Positions 26,844 through 35,543 of a DNA stretch of 64,000 nt are shown here, piece by piece. Position numbers and translations under genes: made by a program. Below the pieces are notes generated by a model. The model made no database searches and was not told the DNA's origin. It saw only the letters and a list, made by a program, of their open reading frames with translations. Numbering within the stretch: the first letter of the stretch is position 1; each line of letters opens with the position of its first letter. Source of the DNA: Archaeoglobus profundus DSM 5631. GTDB taxonomy: Archaea; Halobacteriota; Archaeoglobi; Archaeoglobales; Archaeoglobaceae. The stretch covers positions 1,054,001 through 1,118,000 of the forward strand of contig NC_013741.1 of assembly GCF_000025285.1 (NCBI RefSeq), read 5' to 3'.

Positions 26844-27191
26844 TTATTCAATCTCCGGTGGCGGTATGTATTCCTCTTCCTTCTTCGCAAGCTCCTGAAT
26901 CTCTGGTAATCTCTCAAGAACCTTGTCTATGACGTCCAACGATTTGGCTTTTGCGATCTCTTCGAACAAAGCTCTCTTGAAAGCCACTGGTAGGTCTTCG
27001 ATGAACCCTCTCGAGTCGATTCTTGCTCTGTCGAAGGCTTTGAGTATTTGCTGTGACTTATCCTCAGGTACTTCGACCACTAGCATTTTCAGAGCTCCGC
27101 CGAAGATGTACTGGATTTTCTCCTCAAGCGGTGTTCCCTTTATCTGCTCGTACCTCTTATCGTCCAGAATAATACCTATGTAGTGAACCAT
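26844..27191 (-). CDS. ORF2 of the sat-apr operon, function unknown
   Basis: A 115-residue soluble protein lies between sat and aprB; a gene in this position is known from the A. fulgidus sat-apr operon. The ATG at 27191 has a GAGGTGGTTGGA ribosome site and lies 10 bases after the sat stop; a longer frame to 27242 would run back into sat. The N-terminal half looks alpha/beta (MVHYIGIILDDKRYEQ, then MLVVEVPEDKSQQILKAFDRA), the rest helical with an acidic proline end. It has no cysteines and no known catalytic motif. A role in Sat or Apr assembly or control is inference from position. Confidence 0.85.
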   Translation of the reverse strand: MVHYIGIILDDKRYEQIKGTPLEEKIQYIFGGALKMLVVEVPEDKSQQILKAFDRARIDSRGFIEDLPVAFKRALFEEIAKAKSLDVIDKVLERLPEIQELAKKEEEYIPPPEIE

Positions 27192-27201
27192 TCCAACCAC
27201 C

Positions 27202-28572
27202 TCACGCCTTAGGAATCTCCATCGGCTCCAAATCAATCTCAAGCTCCTTGTTTATGTACTCCAAGTACTTGTTGTTCACGAACGGATAGTTGAAGACCTT
27301 CCACCACTTGACTATCGCCTTGTAAACCTCTGGTCTCATCACGACCTTTGGAGGCATGACACCCTCGGCAACCATACCTCTTAAGAATGATCCGCTGAAC
27401 TTCTGCTTTGCATCCGTGTGTCCACAGTTCTCGCTGTAGGCTATTTCTCCACAGATCGGACAGTACCAGAATTCGGCCATGTTCTGTGGAATGATCTTCA
27501 AACCGTAGTCAACCTCGTTTGGTGGAGCCTCAAAGCCAAAGCTTGGAATACCCTCACTCCACAGTATTTGGGTGGCGAACTTATCGTAGTATTCACCCAC
27601 TGCTGCGTGGTCTCTACCGAACATGTGGTGCGTACAACCCATGTTTTGCCTTATTATACCGTGCAGTAGCGATTCGATTGGGTTACCGTATCTCATATCC
27701 CAAAGCGTGAATGTTACCATGTGCCTCGACGGCTTGATGTATCCGTACTTGTTAACAGCTTCGTGACCCTCGAGGATTGCCTCGTTCGGGTAGTCTCCCT
27801 TCCTCTTAGCTCCGATGATTGCGTTTACCAATATACCGTGGCATGGCTCGATGTCACCCGTGTAAGCGGCACACTTCATCAGCATCTCGTGGCCGGTGTG
27901 AGGGACGTTTCTCGTCTGGTGGGCGATGACGGTTCTCCACTTCTTCTCATTCTTGATAACTTCCCTACACTTTCTCGGTGGGAACCAGAATCTGTCATAC
28001 GGCTCTCTGAACTTTGGCGGGTTAATTATCGTCCATTTACCAGCGATTACGTTTGGATGCATGCATCTGTATATCATCCAACCCGGATGCTTCTCATCAA
28101 ATGGCTGTCTTACGACCTCTGGGTTATTCTCTGGTGTTCCGAATGTCCTCGTCGCCACATCCTTAGGATCGATCTTGTAGATCTCCTCAACATCCATTAT
28201 GGCAAATGGCTGACCCTTGAGCTTGAGCAAGAGCCTATCTCCTTCGCTAACGTTCAAAGCTTTCAAATCTTCATCGCTTATGTCGAACAGAATTGGGTAC
28301 GGGAACACCCACTCGTTCTCAAGCCTTCTCTCCTTCAAAACCCTTTCCAAGTCACCAGATGTCATCGAACCCTCTACCGGGCTGAAGAAGCCGTAGCAGA
28401 CCGAGATTATCTCTCTGTAGACGTGCCTTATTGGGACACCCTTCGGATCGGTTGTTGGCTTGAGTTCGTATTCAATGGCACCAGCAGCCATTTTCTCAGC
28501 AACATCTCTCTTTTCTACGACTCTTTCTACCAACCTGCCACCGTGCGGTGGAGGCATCTTAAACTTCGGCAT
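27202..28572 (-). CDS. sat: Dissimilatory ATP sulfurylase
   Basis: The 456-residue protein is a homo-oligomeric ATP sulfurylase that makes adenylylsulfate and pyrophosphate from ATP and sulfate, the activation step of sulfate respiration. It shows the QTRNVPHTGHE catalytic motif near residue 222 (Q-x-RN-x-PH-x-GHE), the GAKRKGDYPNEAI segment near 257, MFGRDHAAVGEYYDKFA near 323, and a cysteine pair group CPICGEIAYSENCGH near 374 that may bind zinc. AAAGGAGGTGAAC precedes the ATG. It is the first gene of the sat-ORF2-aprB-aprA transcript. Confidence 0.97.
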   Translation of the reverse strand: MPKFKMPPPHGGRLVERVVEKRDVAEKMAAGAIEYELKPTTDPKGVPIRHVYREIISVCYGFFSPVEGSMTSGDLERVLKERRLENEWVFPYPILFDISDEDLKALNVSEGDRLLLKLKGQPFAIMDVEEIYKIDPKDVATRTFGTPENNPEVVRQPFDEKHPGWMIYRCMHPNVIAGKWTIINPPKFREPYDRFWFPPRKCREVIKNEKKWRTVIAHQTRNVPHTGHEMLMKCAAYTGDIEPCHGILVNAIIGAKRKGDYPNEAILEGHEAVNKYGYIKPSRHMVTFTLWDMRYGNPIESLLHGIIRQNMGCTHHMFGRDHAAVGEYYDKFATQILWSEGIPSFGFEAPPNEVDYGLKIIPQNMAEFWYCPICGEIAYSENCGHTDAKQKFSGSFLRGMVAEGVMPPKVVMRPEVYKAIVKWWKVFNYPFVNNKYLEYINKELEIDLEPMEIPKA

Positions 28573-28593
28573 GTGTTCACCTCCTTTAACTCC

Positions 28594-28637
28594 GTATCCG
28601 ATACCGTTTTCAACGACAACATATATATATTTTTCTA
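28594..28637 (-). promoter_or_regulatory. sat operon promoter with palindrome near start site
   Basis: On the minus strand an AAAAATATATATATG TATA box occupies about 28620-28635, so transcription should begin near 28595-28600, leaving a leader of about 25 bases with a perfect ribosome site. A perfect 11-base palindrome, GTATCCGATAC, lies at 28594-28604 exactly over the predicted start site and could be an operator. Confidence 0.6.
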
Positions 28638-28725
28638 TTTTTTCACTTAGCTCTCTAACAAAGCCTGCGGATACTTCGTTGAGTTAAATATAAGCGTTTC
28701 GAAATTTTTCGATTTGCAACAGTTT

Positions 28726-29124
28726 TTAATGTTCGAATCTGAGCTGCTTTAAGCCTCTAAGCTCGTCAAAATCGAAGCCTTTATAGAATATACTTTCGTC
28801 AATCTTGTAATTGCTCCTACATTCCACAAGCATGTCCAATGTGAAGAACCTCCACCTCATACCCTTAACCTTCAAAGCTATGAGTGGCTTGGCTCCGAAC
28901 TTCTCCGCAAACTCTTTCAAACTGTTAACTTCATCTTTGGAAAGGTATAGAGGTAAGGACGATCTCATCTTTACCTCTATTGCCAAATAAGTCTTCCCAT
29001 TTCCCGCAATTATATCGGGACAGGGATAGCTCATTACACCACTTGCTGGAGTTCTTACAGCGGCGAAACCTATCTCCCAAAGTTTGTGCAGTAGCTCCCT
29101 CTCAAATCTGTATCCTTTCCTCAT
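28726..29124 (-). CDS. hjc: Holliday junction resolvase Hjc
   Basis: The 132-residue protein has the archaeal Hjc nuclease core: an N-terminal RKGYRFERELLHKLWEIGF with the first glutamate, RTPASG near residue 24, PDIIAGNGKTYLAIEVKMRSS (catalytic D and E-x-K, about 35-55) and a helical end. It cleaves four-way DNA junctions as a dimer. Its ATG overlaps the argB TGA as ATGA, so the two genes are coupled. Confidence 0.93.
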   Translation of the reverse strand: MRKGYRFERELLHKLWEIGFAAVRTPASGVMSYPCPDIIAGNGKTYLAIEVKMRSSLPLYLSKDEVNSLKEFAEKFGAKPLIALKVKGMRWRFFTLDMLVECRSNYKIDESIFYKGFDFDELRGLKQLRFEH

Positions 29125-29990
29125 GGCTCTACCATCGTTCCAATACCTTCCCTAGTAAACAGTTCGAGCAGAATCGAATGCTCCCTACCCTCTATTATGT
29201 GCGCCCTCTCCACACCGTTCTTTAGAGCCATAAGCACAGCTTCAACCTTTGGCAGCATCCCGCCACTAAAAACGCCGCTTTCAAGCATTTTCTCAAGGTC
29301 TTTAGCCTTTATTCTCGATATAAGTGAGCTTTTGTCCTTTGGATCTTTCAAGATTCCGGGAACGTCAGTGAGAATTATCAGCTTCTTGGCTTTTAAAGCC
29401 GAGGCTATATGCCCAGCAACTATGTCCGCATTTATGTTGTATATGTTTCCAGCCAAATCTGATGCCACAGGCGAAACTACTGGGATAAAGCCGTGATCTA
29501 TCAGAATCTTCAGTATATCAGGATTGACGTATTCAGTCTCACCGACGAATCCCAAATCTATGATCTCCTCTAAATCTCCTCTCTTCCTCTTTATGAGCTT
29601 CTTCTTAGCAACTATGAGCAACCCATCTTTACCGCTAATCCCTACCGCCTTTCCACCATTCTTTATGAACATTGAAACTATCTTGGAATTTATCTTCCCA
29701 TCTAGCACCATCTCGACAATCTCCATAGTTTCCTCATCCGTAACCCTCAAACCGTCTATAAACTTCGGCTTTATTCCAAACTTCTGCATTTTTTCCGAAA
29801 TTTCTGGCCCACCACCGTGAACGACTATTGGCTTTATACCGACATAGTAAAGCAGTAGGACATCCTTAACAACGCTCTCTAGAACAGCATCACTAACCAT
29901 AGCATGCCCACCAATTTTTATTACCATATACGAGCCGTAGAACTCTCTGATGTAAGGCAAAGCTTCTATGAGCACCTTAACCTTTTCCAT
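29121..29990 (-). CDS. argB: Acetylglutamate kinase
   Basis: The 289-residue protein is N-acetylglutamate kinase, second step of arginine synthesis. It shows the amino-acid-kinase signatures VIKIGGHAM near residue 23, IVVHGGGPEIS near 55, GVFSGGMLPKVEAVLMAL near 245 and the terminal ARG-type RAHIIEGREHSILLELFT. Length is normal for the family. It is coupled to hjc downstream, an unrelated function. argD lies 3.5 kb away on the same strand, argB itself being separated by other genes. Confidence 0.95.
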   Translation of the reverse strand: MEKVKVLIEALPYIREFYGSYMVIKIGGHAMVSDAVLESVVKDVLLLYYVGIKPIVVHGGGPEISEKMQKFGIKPKFIDGLRVTDEETMEIVEMVLDGKINSKIVSMFIKNGGKAVGISGKDGLLIVAKKKLIKRKRGDLEEIIDLGFVGETEYVNPDILKILIDHGFIPVVSPVASDLAGNIYNINADIVAGHIASALKAKKLIILTDVPGILKDPKDKSSLISRIKAKDLEKMLESGVFSGGMLPKVEAVLMALKNGVERAHIIEGREHSILLELFTREGIGTMVEP

Positions 29991-30038
29991 AGAGGTGTGT
30001 TGGGAGAAATGATTTTAAGCTTACTCCCTATTCCTTTC

Positions 30039-30584
30039 ATGGATCGCGGTGAAGCCTTGGAACTTTTGCGGAGCTACATCAAGAATGACAAGCTCATCAA
30101 ACATTGCATAGCCACTTCAGCGATAATGAAGGAGTTGGCTAAAGAGTTGGGTGAAGATGAAAAAAGGTGGGAGCTTTTGGGTTTGTTACACGACATAGAT
30201 TACGAATTGGTTGAAGGAGACATGAATAGACACGGAGTGGTTGGATCAGAAATTTTGAGAAAATACTTTGACGAGAGCTTTTGCGAAACTGTAAAGCACC
30301 ATAACTACTTCATCTTTGAACCGAAAAGCAAGGAGGAAATAGCTTTAATTGCATCTGACAACATTTCTGGGCTAATAATTGCGTGTGCACTTGTTAAAGG
30401 CAGGAAGATTACAGCTGTAACTCCCAAGACTGTTAAGGAAAAGTTCAAGGAAAAGAGCTTTGCTAGAGGTTGCAACAGAGATATGATTGCTAGGATCGAG
30501 GAGCTTGGAATAAGCTTGGAAAGATTTTTTGAAATAGCTATAAAGGCCTTAGAGGGCGTGAAAGATGAACTCGGCCTTGAATGA
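30039..30584 (+). CDS. HD-domain hydrolase
   Basis: The 181-residue protein carries an HD phosphohydrolase domain: a histidine in LIKHCIATSAIM near residue 21, LGLLHDIDYELVEGD (the HD pair near 50), a second histidine in RHGVVGSE near 69, and a later aspartate in LIASDNISG near 107. Such proteins act on nucleotides or signalling phosphates; the substrate is unknown. The ATG at 30039 is preferred because an ATTTTAAGCTTA box lies about 25 bases upstream and the family begins at MDRGEALELL. It overlaps the M50 protease gene by 20 bases. Confidence 0.85.
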   Translation: MDRGEALELLRSYIKNDKLIKHCIATSAIMKELAKELGEDEKRWELLGLLHDIDYELVEGDMNRHGVVGSEILRKYFDESFCETVKHHNYFIFEPKSKEEIALIASDNISGLIIACALVKGRKITAVTPKTVKEKFKEKSFARGCNRDMIARIEELGISLERFFEIAIKALEGVKDELGLE

Positions 30585-32034
30585 ATTTTTAATAGTTCTG
30601 ATAGTTTTCCTTGCGTACTGGACTGCGGTTACTATCTTTAGGAGGAAACTTGAAAAAAGAAACGTATCGGTTATAGGACCTATACTATTAATAAGAACGA
30701 AGAAAGGTTTGAGTCTTCTCGATACCCTAGCTAAGCCAAAAAAATTTTGGAGAGCTTTTGGAGACGTTGGTATAGTTCTAGTTCTTTTTGGAATGGCATA
30801 CATGATATTTTTAGTTCTTGTTATGGACTACATAATGCTCACATCCCCTCCAAAACCCTCTCCAGCAACTAGTCCGAGAAACATACTTCTCATACCCGGC
30901 TTGAATGAGTTTATTCCGCTTGTTTGGGGGCTGATAGGTCTTATAGTCACGCTTGTAGCCCACGAGTTCAGCCATGCAATTCTTGCAAGGGTTGAAAACG
31001 TTAGAGTGAAATCCTTAGGAGTTGTTCTAGCCTTAATACCCATAGGGGGTTTTGCAGAGCCGGATGACAAGGAACTAATGGAAAAAGAAAAGAGAAGTAG
31101 AATGAGAATATATTCTGCTGGAATAACGGCGAATTTCTTTACAGCTCTCGTAGCGTTTGTAATATTTTTTTCTCTCTTGGGATTCCTAAAGCCCCACGTA
31201 GTAGTCTTGAAGAGTTTTGAGAACTTTGATGAGGGTGATGCAATAATAAGCATAAACGGCTACAGTGTTGAAACTCCTCAAGATATTTTGAATGCTGTAG
31301 ATGATCTAAAATCTGTTGTCGTTACAGTTAGAAAGCAGGATGGACGTGTCTTAAGCTTCGAAGTCGAACCAATTATGGGAGTTTACATAGCAGGGATTTT
31401 AAACAATACACCAGCTGAAATGGCTGGTATTAAGGAGAACTCGATAATAATCTCAGTAAATAGAATAAGGACTCCAAACGTTGAAGAATTTAGAAAAATT
31501 ATGCTCAAAACGAAACCAAACGAAACTTTAACGCTTGAGATTCTGGAAGAAGGTAAAATCAAAACATACACAGTAAGGTTGGCCGAGATGGAGGGTCACG
31601 GGTTCTTGGGAGTTCTAATAGGTGGAGATTACTTTTCTGGGGCGGTTGTAGGGTACTCCAAGAATATAATAAACTCTTTGACGAAGATTCCACCAAACAT
31701 TCAGGGCTTACTCTACTTAACTGCAATGCCATTCTACTTCAGAGGGTTTGATGGAATAACAAACTACTTCACACCCGAAGGTATCTTCGCCAACCTTGGA
31801 AACACAATATTTTACCTTCTCAACACATTCTACTGGATTGCTTGGTTGAACTTCTACGTTGGACTCTTTAACTGCTTACCAGCAATTCCTTTGGATGGGG
31901 GTAGGCTTCTAAACGATCTGTTGAGATACTTCATGAGAGAAAATGTGGTGGATACGATAACAAAATCGTTGGCCTTTTTCGTATTCTTTTCAATAATATT
32001 ATCTATATTGATTCCCAACTTGAACTTCACCTGA
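30565..32034 (+). CDS. Membrane site-2-type metalloprotease (M50) with PDZ domains
   Basis: The 489-residue protein is an intramembrane zinc protease. It has an N-terminal helix, a helix with the zinc site VAHEFSHAILARVE (HExxH near residue 133), two PDZ-like domains (about 215-270 and 270-345, with INGYSVETPQDIL and ISVNRIRTPNVEEF), and the C-terminal zinc aspartate motif NCLPAIPLDGGRLLND near 435. It would cut membrane-anchored substrates such as anti-sigma-like or signal-anchor proteins; the archaeal substrate is unknown. It is translated with the HD gene upstream and overlaps the convergent radical SAM gene by 8 bases. Confidence 0.92.
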   Translation: MNSALNEFLIVLIVFLAYWTAVTIFRRKLEKRNVSVIGPILLIRTKKGLSLLDTLAKPKKFWRAFGDVGIVLVLFGMAYMIFLVLVMDYIMLTSPPKPSPATSPRNILLIPGLNEFIPLVWGLIGLIVTLVAHEFSHAILARVENVRVKSLGVVLALIPIGGFAEPDDKELMEKEKRSRMRIYSAGITANFFTALVAFVIFFSLLGFLKPHVVVLKSFENFDEGDAIISINGYSVETPQDILNAVDDLKSVVVTVRKQDGRVLSFEVEPIMGVYIAGILNNTPAEMAGIKENSIIISVNRIRTPNVEEFRKIMLKTKPNETLTLEILEEGKIKTYTVRLAEMEGHGFLGVLIGGDYFSGAVVGYSKNIINSLTKIPPNIQGLLYLTAMPFYFRGFDGITNYFTPEGIFANLGNTIFYLLNTFYWIAWLNFYVGLFNCLPAIPLDGGRLLNDLLRYFMRENVVDTITKSLAFFVFFSIILSILIPNLNFT

Positions 32035-33415
32035 CCTCCTTCTTCAACCTCTTGTATGCAATTATACAACCCGGATCGGGTTTCAGGTAATCTCTGAAGT
32101 AAGCGTAAGCTCTTGCTCTACATCCCCCGCAAACGTATCTGTATCTACACTCGCCACATATTTCTATCTTATCTTTGTTTCTCAGATCTTCTAAAACTCT
32201 GTTGCTCTTCCAGAACTCCAAGAAATCATCTCCACAGCTGAAATCCTTGATGTTTGCCAGAGTTAGAGGGAAAAACACACAAGGCTCTATGTTTCCGTTG
32301 GCTCTCATAGCTAAGTAGAATCTTCCGCATCCACATCCTCCTATGAAGTCAGCCAAAACCTTTAGCTTTCCTTCTAGCTTGGGATTGTAGAAGTGCGTTG
32401 GGACGATTTCGCTCTCTTCCTGAATAGCAACTCTCGCATAATAGGGTGCCGTTGACATGAAGTTTATGCCAGTAGACTTCAGTCTGCTCCAAAGCTCCCT
32501 CAGAAGTCTCTCCTTTTCTTCAGCACTCAGATCCATCTCAAAGTCTCCTCTGCCAACTGGAATGAAGTTGTAGAGCATGAACCACTGAACTCCCAATTCC
32601 TCAGCCAAATCCATGATCTTCGGAATGTCTTGATAGTTCAGCTTTGTTGCAGTTGTGGATATGCACGTAATTAGTCCAGCTTCAACACAGTTCTTTATAC
32701 CTTCCACAACCTTTTCGTAGATACCTCTTATACCTCTGAAAGATTCGTGAGTTTCTTTGGTTCCATCCAAGCTTATCTGCACAAACCAAACACCCAAATC
32801 TTTCAGCTTTTGAACGTTCTCCTTAGTTAGAAGTGTTCCGTTGGTCGCAACGGCAACAAACATCCCGTGATCTCTCACTGCTTTGGCCAACTCGAAGAAG
32901 TCCTTTCTAATTAGGGGTTCACCGCCACTGAAAGCTATTGCTGTTACTCCGGCATCAGCCAAAATCTCCATTGCCCTTAAAGCCTCCTGCGTGTTAAGCT
33001 CATCTTTCCAAGGCTTCCCAGCCGTTGAGTAGCAGTGCTTACACTTCAAATTGCATGCATACGTTACATCCCAAACGATGAGAAATGGAGCTCCGGGGAC
33101 AAAGGGCTTCCTGACACCAAACTCAGCCAAGCCCCTAATAACTGAAATAAAACCTCTACGCCAGTAGGGATCTCTAAGCCTCTCCTTGAGGAGCTTTTCA
33201 GCATTCTCATCTCCGAAAGCTTTCAATCCAGCATCTATTACCTTTCTTATCGCCTTAAACTCAAGGCTCTTTACTTCCTCGTTGTTAGCGTAAGCCAGTA
33301 GATACTTATCGAGCTTAATTATACCATCTTTGTCCCTCTTAAGGGTGTGCTTGATAGCTTTTCTTGTAAGAGGATTACCAACTACATGCCCAAAGAATTC
33401 AACCATTCTATCCAT
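32027..33415 (-). CDS. Radical SAM protein with SPASM-like C-terminal domain
   Basis: The 462-residue protein has a helical N-terminal extension of about 110 residues, then a radical SAM core with TYACNLKCKHCYS (near 119-131), AFSGGEPLIRKDF near 158 and ISLDGTKETHESFRG near 218. The C-terminal cysteines (GGCGCGRFY near 350, EPCVFFP, and CGECRYRYVCGGCRARAY near 429-446) fit SPASM auxiliary clusters. This type includes heme-maturation (AhbC/AhbD) and peptide-modifying enzymes; I cannot choose between them. No obvious peptide substrate gene is next to it. Confidence 0.85.
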   Translation of the reverse strand: MDRMVEFFGHVVGNPLTRKAIKHTLKRDKDGIIKLDKYLLAYANNEEVKSLEFKAIRKVIDAGLKAFGDENAEKLLKERLRDPYWRRGFISVIRGLAEFGVRKPFVPGAPFLIVWDVTYACNLKCKHCYSTAGKPWKDELNTQEALRAMEILADAGVTAIAFSGGEPLIRKDFFELAKAVRDHGMFVAVATNGTLLTKENVQKLKDLGVWFVQISLDGTKETHESFRGIRGIYEKVVEGIKNCVEAGLITCISTTATKLNYQDIPKIMDLAEELGVQWFMLYNFIPVGRGDFEMDLSAEEKERLLRELWSRLKSTGINFMSTAPYYARVAIQEESEIVPTHFYNPKLEGKLKVLADFIGGCGCGRFYLAMRANGNIEPCVFFPLTLANIKDFSCGDDFLEFWKSNRVLEDLRNKDKIEICGECRYRYVCGGCRARAYAYFRDYLKPDPGCIIAYKRLKKEVR

Positions 33416-33441
33416 GCTTAAAAAATTGTTTTCAAAATATT

Positions 33442-34587
33442 TTAAGTTAGCGTTCTCAAGATTGATCCTAACTTTTCAACAGCATAATCAACCTCCTCCT
33501 TACCTATCACCAAAGGCGGAACAAATCTCAGATTATCCTCAGAAGTTGCATTCAACACTAAACCCTCATCAAACCCCCTTCTCACGATTTCAAAAGCATT
33601 TTCAAACTTTGCACCTATCATCAAGCCCAAGCCTCTAACTTCTTCACTCAACTCGCTCAGCCTCTCTCTGAAGTAGCTACCAACCTTTCCGGCATTTTCT
33701 ACGAGTTTTTCCTTTTCGATAATTTCAATTGTTGCTAGAGATGCCGTACAGGCTAAGGGATTTCCTCCAAAAGTCGATGCATGTTCAGTAGCTTCAAGCT
33801 TCTTAGCAACCTCGTTTGTAACCCCAACACCGCCAATGGGAAATCCGGAACCCATTGCTTTAGCCATTGCAATAACATCCGGCTTAACACCGTAGTGATC
33901 TTTGGCAAACCACTTTCCAGTCCTTCCAAATCCTGTTTGAACTTCGTCGAATATTACGATGAAGTGATGCTCGTCTCTCTCTTCAAAAACAGCCTTGATA
34001 AAGCCTTCGTCAAGTGGATAAACTCCAGCCTCACCCTGAATAGGTTCGAGTATAACACAGGCAGTTTCATCATCGACTTTTTTCTCCAAATCGTGAATGT
34101 TGTTAGGTTCAACAAACTCTACAGGCTTAATCAAAGGTTCAAACGGCTTTCTAAACTTCTCCTTCCAAGTTACAGAGAGGGATCCCATCGTCCTCCCGTG
34201 GAAAGCGCCTTTGAGAGCTACAAACTTCTTCCTTCCCGTCACCTTCCTCGAGATCTTCAAGGCACATTCAACAGCCTCAGTTCCGCTATTGCAGAAAAAG
34301 AACTTGTCCATTCCGCTTATTTCTCTCAGCTTCATAGCCAACTCGATTTGGGGAGTTGTGTAGAAGAGATTTGAAACGTGCACCAGTTTTTTCAACTGCT
34401 CCTCAACTCTTTTAATGAAATGCGGATGCGAATGCCCTATAGCAACGCATGCAATCCCCGCAACTAGATCCAAATATTTCTTACCGTTTTCGTCGTACAG
34501 CCAGCAACCCTCGCCCCTGACGAAAACTACTCTCTGTCTTTTGTAAAACGGGATTAAGTACTCCTTTTCAAGCTCGAACCAGTCCAT
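33442..34587 (-). CDS. argD: Acetylornithine aminotransferase
   Basis: The 381-residue protein is a class III PLP aminotransferase. It shows AIGHSHPHFIKRV near residue 51, FCNSGTEAVECALK near 96, the IFDEVQTGFGRTGK motif near 218 and the PLP lysine in AMAKAMGSGFPIGG near 245. The best match is ArgD, which makes acetylornithine; in archaea the enzyme may also serve lysine synthesis. It lies between the radical SAM gene and the second phosphate permease, with 19-26 base gaps on the same strand. Confidence 0.9.
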   Translation of the reverse strand: MDWFELEKEYLIPFYKRQRVVFVRGEGCWLYDENGKKYLDLVAGIACVAIGHSHPHFIKRVEEQLKKLVHVSNLFYTTPQIELAMKLREISGMDKFFFCNSGTEAVECALKISRKVTGRKKFVALKGAFHGRTMGSLSVTWKEKFRKPFEPLIKPVEFVEPNNIHDLEKKVDDETACVILEPIQGEAGVYPLDEGFIKAVFEERDEHHFIVIFDEVQTGFGRTGKWFAKDHYGVKPDVIAMAKAMGSGFPIGGVGVTNEVAKKLEATEHASTFGGNPLACTASLATIEIIEKEKLVENAGKVGSYFRERLSELSEEVRGLGLMIGAKFENAFEIVRRGFDEGLVLNATSEDNLRFVPPLVIGKEEVDYAVEKLGSILRTLT

Positions 34588-34606
34588 GCATAAAGTTTTG
34601 CTTGGA

Positions 34607-35536
34607 TTAAATTACTTTGCCCAAAGCAAAACAAGTTATAAAGCTCAGAGCTGGAGCGGTAACCCAGCTCAAAGCAATCCTTCCCAGAAGACCCAACTTA
34701 ACAGTCCCGATACCTTTCAAAAATCCAACACCAAATATGCCACCTATTATACAATAAGTAGTTGAAACAGGCATTCCCAGAGTTGTGAAAATCCAAACAC
34801 TTAAACCAGCTCCAAACTGTGCTGAAAATCCAGAGATAATATCCAATGCCGTTATACCCTTTCCAACTGTCTCAACGACTCTATGACTTAGTGCCAATGC
34901 ACCGAAGAACAGTGAAAAAGTGCCTATTACACCCGCTTGAGTTGGATCCAATATTCCGTAGTAAACTACCGATCCTACAGCGGTTGCGAGCTCATTGGCA
35001 CCGGTATTGTAAGCTATGAGAATTGCGCTGATCAACAGGAGAATTGAAAGTATTCTCTCCGCAACGAAGACTGAATATCTTACAAGAGTTTTTTCGAGAA
35101 TCTTGTAGATTGCTATAGACAGAAAAAATGATGAGAAAGGGGAGGTAATCCAAGACAGCACTATTTTTAGAAGAGTATAGTAATTTACCGGTAATCCCAA
35201 AGCCAAAGCTGAGCCAGTTAAACTTCCAATTATAACCTGATGACTTGAAAGTGGAAACTTGCGCCAGTTTGAAAGAATTATTATAACCGCTGACATTGTC
35301 AAAGAGAGTGTAAGAGACTTGCCGCTCAATCCCACCAATTCTTTTCCGACAGTTCTCATTACAGCATGTCCCTGTAAGCTCACACCTATAAGGACGAATA
35401 CTAACAATAGTATCAAAGCAGTTCTGAACTTTAGAAGTCCGCAACCTATGCTTATTCCGAATGCGTTTGATGTGTCGTTTGAACCTATGCTGAAAGCTAT
35501 TAGGATGCAAGCGGCGATTATAGCAAACTCGATCAT
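34607..35536 (-). CDS. pit: Pit-family phosphate permease (second copy)
   Basis: The 309-residue membrane protein has the Pit duplication: FSIGSNDTSNAFG near residue 16 and AYNTGANELATAVGS near 173, with SSHQVIIGSLTG near 96 and VSTTYCIIGGIFGVG near 258. It differs from the copy at 4114-5118 in having serine/threonine or glutamate substitutions in the GANDAAN motifs (SNDTSN, ANELAT), so transport kinetics or substrate may differ. It follows its DUF47 partner by 7 bases on the same strand. Confidence 0.9.
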   Translation of the reverse strand: MIEFAIIAACILIAFSIGSNDTSNAFGISIGCGLLKFRTALILLLVFVLIGVSLQGHAVMRTVGKELVGLSGKSLTLSLTMSAVIIILSNWRKFPLSSHQVIIGSLTGSALALGLPVNYYTLLKIVLSWITSPFSSFFLSIAIYKILEKTLVRYSVFVAERILSILLLISAILIAYNTGANELATAVGSVVYYGILDPTQAGVIGTFSLFFGALALSHRVVETVGKGITALDIISGFSAQFGAGLSVWIFTTLGMPVSTTYCIIGGIFGVGFLKGIGTVKLGLLGRIALSWVTAPALSFITCFALGKVI

Positions 35537-35543
35537 AGAGTTA

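Noticed and set aside
27721-28650. A 309-codon frame on the plus strand opposite sat
   Set aside because: It is the antisense shadow of sat, kept open by that gene's strong codon bias. It has no ribosome site and no recognisable domain, and the sat product is certain.
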